Shown in pieces: positions 54,546 to 60,416 of a DNA stretch of 60,416 nt. Under the pieces are notes generated by a model that saw only the letters and a program-made list of their open reading frames with translations, did no database searches and had not been told where the DNA came from. Within the stretch, counting starts at the first letter, position 1, and every line of letters starts with the position of its first letter. Both the position numbers and the translations under genes were made by a program. This DNA is from Phycisphaeraceae bacterium (lineage in GTDB: Bacteria > Planctomycetota > Phycisphaerae > Phycisphaerales > Phycisphaeraceae), in the NCBI GenBank assembly GCA_002716625.1, contig PBAS01000062.1, forward strand, positions 1-60,416, given 5' to 3'.

Positions 54546-54620
54546 GCAATAGCCAATTGATCAACACGAAAATGGTCCGTGACGCGGTGATATGTTGAAC
54601 AGGTGGATCGTTGCGGGTGA

Positions 54621-55127
54621 TTAGGCCGGTTTTTTCGATTTTGAGGCTTTTGGGGGTAGATGAGGCTCAAGTGAAATCTTGTGTTTACGCTTGATCAGAT
54701 CCACGACGGGGGGGATGTCAGCTGAATTTGTCAATGGCCAAGTCGCCCAATAGATATCAACGGCTCGGTCGGCCAATCGAATGCCATTGCGGATGAGCTT
54801 GGTCAGCCGCCGCATTGGGAGCTTGTCAATAGTTTCGCGTAACAGAGGAACGCAGACAATTGGGGCCACGCGGTTGGGAACGATATAACAGAGGGTATCC
54901 AATTGTTTGCCATCAGGGCTATGGACATCTAGTTGGATGGTCCATTTCCATGCAACCCCAAACCAGTTCAGGGATTGCTTGACGTGCTTGTAATCCGAAA
55001 CCTGCTTCATCAGGGTTTTTATGAGTGGTCGGTGTTCACTTTGCAGCCCATCAATCAATTGTTGGGTCTGTGGTTCAGACCAACGATTTTCCCAAGCCGG
55101 TTGTGGTTTGATGTTTACTGCTGACAT
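54621..55127 (-). CDS. small uncharacterised protein
   Basis: 168 residues. Aromatic-rich, with WFGVAWKWTIQLDV and CYIVPNRVAPIVCVPLL, and ending in a Lys-rich tail (PPKASKSKKPA). It is perhaps a DUF3788-like or YdhG-like small fold, but I cannot confirm the family. TATATT lies eleven bases before the ATG, giving a leader of about four bases. It stands alone. Confidence 0.65.
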   Translation of the reverse strand: MSAVNIKPQPAWENRWSEPQTQQLIDGLQSEHRPLIKTLMKQVSDYKHVKQSLNWFGVAWKWTIQLDVHSPDGKQLDTLCYIVPNRVAPIVCVPLLRETIDKLPMRRLTKLIRNGIRLADRAVDIYWATWPLTNSADIPPVVDLIKRKHKISLEPHLPPKASKSKKPA

Positions 55128-55322
55128 AACGTGAATTTAATATACGGCGTTAGGTGGTGTTCTTCAACACGGAGGGGCTATGGGGGCGTTTGATGCGTGG
55201 GGTCTAAATCCCCCAAACCTCCTTTTGTATTGCAGTCTTGTGCGTCGATTAAATTGATCGGTATGATCGAACGGTGGCGATATTATTGGTCTGCAGGTGA
55301 TCTTGGGTGGACGGTGGATCAC

Positions 55323-56278
55323 CTATGGGGCAGGAGGGCTTGCGTAGTGTTCGGCAGCCTGCATCAGGCCAGTGAGGTAGCCAATTGCGTGCAGCCGACC
55401 TAGGAATGTATAACCGTCGGCCTTGCCCCCTTCGCCGTGTAATTTTGGAACATGATCCGGCCGCAATGGGCCATCGAATCTGATGTCGTGATAGGCCTGC
55501 ATTGCTGCGACCATGTCGGTCGGTCCATTGTCATGGAATGTTTCCTCAAATCGTGTTGGGCATCCTGTGGTATCACGGACATGGACGAAATGGATACGTT
55601 GGCCAAATTGATGAATCAGTAAGGGAATGTCAACGTTCATTTCCGAGAAGCATCCCTGGCAGAAGGTGATGCCATTGGCGGGGCTATCGACAATAGCAAG
55701 CAGGCGTTCGAAGTCTTCTGGACGGTGCATGATATGGGCCATGCCGCGTAATTTTGGTATGGGTGGGTCATCTGGGTGCATTGCCAGGCGTACATCAGCC
55801 ACCTCGGCGATGGGGACAAGCCGCCTAAGGAATCTTTCTAGGCGTTCCCATTGCTGGCCGTTGTCCGTTGGCCCATCGGGGTCTGGTGGCCAATCCTTGG
55901 CCGACTGCCAGTCAAAGCCACTGGTTAGAGCCCCCCCCGTTGTGGTACTTCGAAACTGGTGCGGGTCATGTCTAACTCGGCCATGAAGTTATAGCAGAGA
56001 ACCTTGATATCCAGTTCCCCCATGTTCTGAATCAAGTGGCTCATCTCATCGAGTTGTTGTTCGGCCCCATCGTGTCCAAGGACTATTTGTCGCATCGTCA
56101 AGTTGTCTTCAATGACTGAAAGCCGCAGTCCCATGTTTTCAATATGTCTTTTAAGGCGGCGCAGATCATCCAGTTTCGGTCCTGGATAGGCGGTCACGAT
56201 GTCAGTAACGCCGATCTGTTGGGCAATGATCAGTTGCTCGTCATTGAGTGGTTTGATCATGATTGCCAGTTGTGGCAT
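55323..56278 (-). pseudogene. uxuA: mannonate dehydratase, interrupted by a frameshift in a G8 tract
   Basis: Two frames make one gene. The 5' part (55925-56278) reads VTDIVTAYPGPKLDDL up to VPQRGG; the 3' part carries SGFDW, HPDDPPIPKLRG, FCQGCFSEMNVDI, HFVHVRDT and DHVPKLHG, the conserved metal-binding and catalytic set of UxuA. The break is at the run of eight C at 55931-55938 (G8 in the gene); a ninth G would restore QRGGALTSGFDW, and total length would then be 318 codons. UxuA turns D-mannonate into 2-keto-3-deoxygluconate in glucuronate breakdown. Sequencing error, a recent mutation or a slippage switch are all possible. Confidence 0.88.
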
Positions 56279-56340
56279 GGACGATGGGTTCCTGGGGATA
56301 TTTCAATAGCGAGTTTGCCAAGGTGGTCCGGTTGTTGGGG

Positions 56341-57828
56341 CTATCTAGCTCCATGGCAGTGTTTGAATTTTAAACCTGAACCGCAGGGACATGGGGCGTT
56401 TCGTCTTGGGGGTGATTGTGCCGATGAAGCGTTGTCGTGGTGACCTGGTTGGTGGGTTTGGTTTGGCTTGCGTGTTTGGGTTTCGTTTTGGCATGAACCC
56501 TCGGGTGCAGGTGGCTGTTGGTTTTGCCTTAGATAACTTGCAAGCCATTCAAGCCTGGGCATCGCATGTTCATAAAACATGATGTATGCCTTGCACAGTA
56601 CCGTTGGTTCCGGTGCGTCACCACCAAAACTACGATGTTTGGGGCAGCCGCCATGGCAGTATGGTTTCCATTGGCAGGATAGGCATTTTTCCGGTAGCGA
56701 TTGTTTGCGTTGGGCGAATTGACCAAGGCGGTCTCCATCGGTGCGGCCGAGCCAACTATCATCAAGCGGTTGGTCATCGAATCGACTTCGGTTTGAATGA
56801 GTTGGCAGGTCAGATTCATTGTGAATGTTGCGACCTGCATGGGCCTCATGCTTCAGATATCCGTCGCCATGGATGGTGAGGCCTACATCATGAGAACCAT
56901 CTAAGTTGATCGGGTTTTGCCATTCGGGGTCGCCCATCTGGGCAAGTTGCCAGCGTCGTTCAATGAAATGATCACAGCCAAAGACAGAACCATCATGCTC
57001 GATGGTCATCTGGTTATGGCAGGCGGCGTCGAGGATGCAAAATGGCATTTCGCCCAGGACCATTTTGCTGATGACAGCATCAAAAAAACGGACGCTTAAA
57101 TGGTTACGGTGGATTTTAAACCACAGATCAAATACACGGCATAGAAATTTGCCGTAATCTTCCGGTGAGGGTGAATAGGGGGCCAAGGCGTTGTGCCCAG
57201 GTCTTTTGGGGTCCGGTTCCCATTCAATTGCGGGGATAAATTGGACCCACCGGCTGCCGAGATTGAGCAGGTAGCGCAAGATCTCATCAGGGTGCTTAAC
57301 GTTGAAATCGTTCAGCACGCAAAGGATGTTGTATTCGACGGCATGACTCTGCAGTTTCCTTAGGCCTTGCAGAACCAGGTCGCTGGAGGGATTTTGGCTA
57401 TTGGTCAGGCGGTATTTGTCGTGGAATTTCGGTGGTCCATCTACGGATAGTCCGACCAGGACATCGTGGCGTCGCAGGAAGCTGCACCATTCATCATTCA
57501 GCAGGGTGCCATTGGTCTGAAGTGCGTAGCGTACCACCTGGTTTGGGCGGGCGTGTTTCTGCTGAAACTCAATGGCCTTCTCAAAGAACTCAAGGCCGGC
57601 CAGGGTAGGCTCGCCGCCCTGCCAGGCGACGGTTACCTCGTCAGCAAAATGTGGCAGCAGTCCCGCAAAGACCTCTTCAAGGGTCTTGAGGGTCATTTTA
57701 TGTTCGTGGCCATCGTAGACCGTTTTGGTCGGTAGGTAATAGCAGTAGTGGCAGTCAAGGTTGCACAGAGCCCCGACGGGCTTGATCATCACCGTGACCC
57801 GGCTGGGCTGAGCGACAGGTAGTTTCAC
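56341..57828 (-). CDS. anaerobic sulfatase-maturating enzyme (radical SAM) with SEC-C tail
   Basis: 495 residues from a GTG. CNLDCHYCYY is the radical SAM CxxxCxxC motif; VAWQGGEPTL follows. Two auxiliary cluster regions are supplied by the Cys-rich SPASM part (FCILDAACHNQM, VFGCDHFIE, CLSCQWKPYCHGGCPKHR). The enzyme converts a Cys or Ser in sulfatases to formylglycine. The tail NAPCPCGSGLKFKHCHG is a SEC-C zinc motif, common in planctomycete anSMEs. No sulfatase gene lies in the window. TACGGT six bases before the GTG suggests a leaderless start. Confidence 0.92.
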   Translation of the reverse strand: MKLPVAQPSRVTVMIKPVGALCNLDCHYCYYLPTKTVYDGHEHKMTLKTLEEVFAGLLPHFADEVTVAWQGGEPTLAGLEFFEKAIEFQQKHARPNQVVRYALQTNGTLLNDEWCSFLRRHDVLVGLSVDGPPKFHDKYRLTNSQNPSSDLVLQGLRKLQSHAVEYNILCVLNDFNVKHPDEILRYLLNLGSRWVQFIPAIEWEPDPKRPGHNALAPYSPSPEDYGKFLCRVFDLWFKIHRNHLSVRFFDAVISKMVLGEMPFCILDAACHNQMTIEHDGSVFGCDHFIERRWQLAQMGDPEWQNPINLDGSHDVGLTIHGDGYLKHEAHAGRNIHNESDLPTHSNRSRFDDQPLDDSWLGRTDGDRLGQFAQRKQSLPEKCLSCQWKPYCHGGCPKHRSFGGDAPEPTVLCKAYIMFYEHAMPRLEWLASYLRQNQQPPAPEGSCQNETQTRKPNQTHQPGHHDNASSAQSPPRRNAPCPCGSGLKFKHCHGAR

Positions 57829-57913
57829 TGCAACACCGTATCAGGAAACATGTTAAAGTCAAAATAAATATCTACGTTTCCTCAGCGTGTCGAGATGGAG
57901 GGCTGTTACACAA

Positions 57914-58657
57914 GTGATTCAGGATGCTGGAAATCCACAATTAACCATCATTGTGATGGCCAAGCAGGCCATCGTGGGCCAGGTTAAGACCCGGTTAATT
58001 GGTGCGTTGACCCCGGTCAATGCTGCGTTGTTGCATTTGGCCATGTTGGATTGTGTGTTATGCCTTGCCCATCGGTATGTGGTAGATCAAAGAATTCGCA
58101 GTCTACTGCTGGCGGTGGCCCAAGATTCAGAAGGCCATGCGGGCAAAAAACTTGGGCCAATCACGCCTGGGCCTGCCTGGACGCTTCTGGATCAGGTTGG
58201 CAGTGATTTGGGTCAACGGATGGCAAATGCCTGGCGGTATGCTGGTGGTGGCCCAGTTGTTTTTTTAGGTGGGGATACGCCAGACTTGCCCGGTTGGCTT
58301 TTGGCAAAGATACTGCCCGCATTAGACGTTGCAGATGTCGCCATCGGCTCGACAGGGGATGGTGGCTACTGGACGCTTGGTGCCAATCAGTTCCAGCCGG
58401 AACTGTTTCGCGGAATTGATTGGGGGACAGACCGGGTGTACCAGCAGACCTGTGAGGCCGCGTATGGCGCGGGGGTCAGTTTGGTTGAGTTGCCAAGTTG
58501 GCATGATGTTGATGTGCCCACGGATGTGGTGGCACTTCAAAAAAGAGTGCGTACGAACAATTGGGCTGTTGAGTATGAGAACAACGACACTATTTGTGAA
58601 GCATATTTGCGATTAACAGACCACCTTGAACGGGTCTGTGGGGATTTGGAATCATGA
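57914..58657 (+). CDS. TIGR04282-type glycosyltransferase (DUF2064)
   Basis: About 247 residues from the GTG at 57914, which has GGAGGG eleven bases upstream; the frame also opens at 57887. TIIVMAKQAIVGQVKTRL is the nucleotide-binding start, GPVVFLGGDTPDLP the DxD-like motif and STGDGGYWTLGA the third motif of the family. It is often paired with TIGR04283 glycosyltransferases. The response-regulator gene begins in its stop codon (ATGA overlap), so the two are co-transcribed. Confidence 0.85.
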   Translation: MIQDAGNPQLTIIVMAKQAIVGQVKTRLIGALTPVNAALLHLAMLDCVLCLAHRYVVDQRIRSLLLAVAQDSEGHAGKKLGPITPGPAWTLLDQVGSDLGQRMANAWRYAGGGPVVFLGGDTPDLPGWLLAKILPALDVADVAIGSTGDGGYWTLGANQFQPELFRGIDWGTDRVYQQTCEAAYGAGVSLVELPSWHDVDVPTDVVALQKRVRTNNWAVEYENNDTICEAYLRLTDHLERVCGDLES

Positions 58658-59292
58658 ATGTAAATGCAACCCCGAATTCTGCTGCCGTACCTCCAGGAGA
58701 CGCAATGGGGGCTGGCAGTAAAGTCGATTCGGCCGAACAGGTCAATACAACAGGCGATGATTTTGATCTGAGCCAATACTCCATTTTAATCGTGGATGAT
58801 AATGCGCAAAATGTAGAACTCCTTCAGGCCTATCTTGAAGTGTTGCCCTGTACCATCAAGACCGCAGGTGATGGGTTGGATGCCATCCGAATGATTGAAG
58901 GTTCCGGGGAATCGACGCCAGATTTGATACTGCTTGATGTCATGATGCCAAAGATGAGTGGCTTTGAAGTGTGTAGAAGGATTAAAGAGGATCCTGCCAC
59001 CCAATCAATTCCAGTCATGATGGTTACCGCCTTGAATGAGTTGGGGGATATTGAGCGTGGTGTTGAATGTGGGACCGATGATTTTCTGAGTAAACCAGTC
59101 AATAAACTTGAGTTGATTACCCGCGCCAAATCTCTACTCCGGGTACGACATCTCAAACGCAAGCTTGATCGCACGATGGCCTATATTCAGGATATTGAGT
59201 CTTCGGGTGATTTTGCGGAAGAGTCCTCTTTGGATACTGATCCGGATCGCATACGGGATGAACCAGATCCTGGGCCGGGTTCAATTGAATGA
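58654..59292 (+). CDS. response regulator, CheY-like receiver
   Basis: 212 residues. After a 40-residue Ala/Pro/Ser-rich leader the receiver domain reads ILIVDDNAQNVELL (acidic pair), LILLDVMMPKMSG (phospho-accepting Asp), MMVTAL (Thr) and DDFLSKPVN (Lys). The C-terminal 60 residues are a coiled coil followed by an acidic tail (SSLDTDPDRIRDEPDPGPGS). There is no output domain, so it probably signals through protein contacts. It starts at an ATGA overlap with the glycosyltransferase gene. Confidence 0.93.
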   Translation: MNVNATPNSAAVPPGDAMGAGSKVDSAEQVNTTGDDFDLSQYSILIVDDNAQNVELLQAYLEVLPCTIKTAGDGLDAIRMIEGSGESTPDLILLDVMMPKMSGFEVCRRIKEDPATQSIPVMMVTALNELGDIERGVECGTDDFLSKPVNKLELITRAKSLLRVRHLKRKLDRTMAYIQDIESSGDFAEESSLDTDPDRIRDEPDPGPGSIE

Positions 59293-59399
59293 TCTCCAAG
59301 CTTCGGTGGTTGCCCCTGTAGTGCAATGGTGATGCCGGTCGCTCTATTGGCCTGGGTTGGCAACTCGGTAGCGGTCTGTTGCCCGACAGGCGAAATCCA

Positions 59400-60044
59400 A
59401 TGGACTTGTACCTGATCCGACACTCCCAATCACTCAACAACGCCCGGTCGCATGCGCAGCGAGTGGAGGATCCTCCGCTCAGTAAACTGGGCCGTGAGCA
59501 GGGCGGTTATCTGGCACGGCATATTGTGGCGCTTGGTTTGACGCGGATGATGGTCAGTCCATTTTTACGAACTCTGCAGACTGCGGAGTTATTGCGACCG
59601 GCAACGGGGCTGACTCACCATGTGGCGGTCCTTCTCCACGAGGTCGGCGGCTGCATGTGGGGGCCGTCGCCGAGCGAGATGGTCGGTCGACCCGGGCTAA
59701 CCCGGTCCGCCATCAAATCTGGTTTCCCGGGCTACGAGATAGATTCCAGGATTGACGAATGGGGGTGGTGGCAGTCGCGGCCTTACGAAATGCGTGAACA
59801 GGCTATGGTACGGACTCGGGAATTGCTTGATTGGACGTATCAATGCTTTGCCGATACGACCGAACGGGTTGCCTACGTGATGCATGGGGATATCGAGAGG
59901 CTGTTTCTGGAGTGTCTTGGAGTTACAGTTTCCACGGTGCCCTTCAATGCTTCGGTGACCCGGCTTCAACTGGCATCCAAGTTGCTTCACTTAGAGGACT
60001 TCAATAATGTCAGGCATTTGCCTCCCGAACTGCTGACTGTGTGA
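59400..60044 (+). CDS. histidine phosphatase family protein
   Basis: 214 residues from the ATG at 59400 (TTG at 59379 is an alternative). The catalytic RHG-type motif reads LYLIRHSQSLNN, with MMVSPFLRTLQTAELL as the second signature and VAYVMHGDIERLF carrying the second His. It hydrolyses phosphate esters; the substrate may be a sugar phosphate or phosphohistidine. About 110 bases follow the response regulator stop, so co-transcription is possible. Confidence 0.85.
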   Translation: MDLYLIRHSQSLNNARSHAQRVEDPPLSKLGREQGGYLARHIVALGLTRMMVSPFLRTLQTAELLRPATGLTHHVAVLLHEVGGCMWGPSPSEMVGRPGLTRSAIKSGFPGYEIDSRIDEWGWWQSRPYEMREQAMVRTRELLDWTYQCFADTTERVAYVMHGDIERLFLECLGVTVSTVPFNASVTRLQLASKLLHLEDFNNVRHLPPELLTV

Positions 60045-60119
60045 TGTGTTGCGGTTCGGCACGGTCCTCATCGCCCCGATACGTCGCGATGGTGTTACCG
60101 CCTGCCGGGTCAAAGCATG

Positions 60120-60416
60120 TTAAACCAGCTCGCAACCATCTTTGCAAACAACGGTCCGGTTATGGCAGTTGTTTGGTTGGTAGGGGTGGGGCGGTCTGTT
60201 GTGCCTGTAGACATTGACTGAAACTTTAAGCATGCTTTGCCGGTTGAAACCATAATTCAAGGGTGTAAGTCCGCCGATGAGCATCGTGTAGTTCTTGGTG
60301 ACGGAATTTGTTCTGGCGGATGAGATGAACAGGTGCAGGGCATGATGGTCGTAAAGCAAAGGGCCGTTGAAAAGCTGGGGGTTCATCATCCCGATCATCA
60401 AATCTGAATCCATGCA
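60120..60416 (-). CDS. C-terminal part of an unidentified protein, cut by window edge
   Basis: The minus-strand frame is open through the right edge, giving 98 codons of a C-terminus. It is rich in Asn, His and Tyr (NVYRHNRPPHPYQPNNCHNRT) and has alternating beta-like stretches (LKVSVNVYRH) as in secreted or pilin-type tails, though I cannot name a family. The true start lies outside the window. Confidence 0.5.
   Translation of the reverse strand, partial: CMDSDLMIGMMNPQLFNGPLLYDHHALHLFISSARTNSVTKNYTMLIGGLTPLNYGFNRQSMLKVSVNVYRHNRPPHPYQPNNCHNRTVVCKDGCELV

Noticed and set aside
1..60416. CRISPR arrays, insertion sequences, prophage or integrase genes
   Set aside because: No regularly spaced repeats, transposase or integrase motifs were seen on reading both strands.

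Overview
The window reads as chromosomal DNA of a planctomycete, most likely a Phycisphaerae-like lineage. This rests on gene content: tetrahydromethanopterin (H4MPT)-type C1 genes, an ankyrin-FHA fusion, a HTH protein with membrane segments, arsenosugar-type glycosyltransferases, an anaerobic-type sulfatase maturase, and many carbohydrate-active and uronate genes. The first 19 bases are pure G, which looks like a sequencing or assembly artefact at a contig end, and the first and last genes are cut by the window edges. No rRNA, tRNA, CRISPR array, insertion sequence or phage was seen.

Layout. 0-3 kb (+): three genes of archaeal-like H4MPT cofactor metabolism. 3-10.3 kb (-): a GH28-like glycosidase, an HlyD-type adaptor and a fused Wzz/BY-kinase-like protein (an exopolysaccharide module), then MenG/UbiE and an M48 lipoprotein protease. 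10.8-16 kb: a cobalamin-binding protein, a large glycosidase-like protein, an ankyrin-FHA protein and a C45 acyltransferase. 16-27.3 kb (-): housekeeping genes polA, a DUF1223 protein, purL, a HAD hydrolase, proA, and the c-di-AMP pair CdaR/CdaA. 27.9-30.8 kb: an AGE-family epimerase and an SDR dehydrogenase in one operon, then an EamA exporter. 30.8-38.5 kb: hflX, a GT4 glycosyltransferase, a SpoU methyltransferase, an RraA-like protein, a glycosidase-like protein, pyrD. 38.7-45.7 kb: rlmN, a small protein, M32 carboxypeptidase, recG, tadA and glycerate kinase. 45.7-52.5 kb: a solute-binding protein, psd, HTH-membrane protein, metallophosphoesterase, TIGR04283 glycosyltransferase, DUF547 protein and an MlaE permease. 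52.9-60.4 kb: thiolase, a structured small locus, a small unknown protein, a frameshifted mannonate dehydratase, anSME, TIGR04282 glycosyltransferase, a response regulator, a histidine phosphatase and a partial gene.

How the genes fit together. Most of the window is core metabolism and information processing, interspersed with single genes for polysaccharide and uronate use (GH28, two glycosidase-like proteins, AGE epimerase, SDR, UxuA, glycerate kinase). These would suit a heterotroph degrading pectin- or alginate-like polymers and possibly sulfated glycans.

The most interesting signals are regulatory. About eleven genes have a TAnnnT -10-like hexamer 6-8 nt before the start codon and no Shine-Dalgarno sequence, implying leaderless mRNAs. 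tadA and glycerate kinase diverge with only 25 bp between start codons and overlapping -10 boxes. A small locus at 54.18-54.55 kb has a promoter-like sequence, very short ORFs behind a near-perfect Shine-Dalgarno, nested hairpins and an intrinsic terminator, but no recognisable gene. Two near-contiguous long perfect palindromes lie inside coding sequence (thiolase, DUF547 gene). All identifications are by reading motifs; no database search was run.
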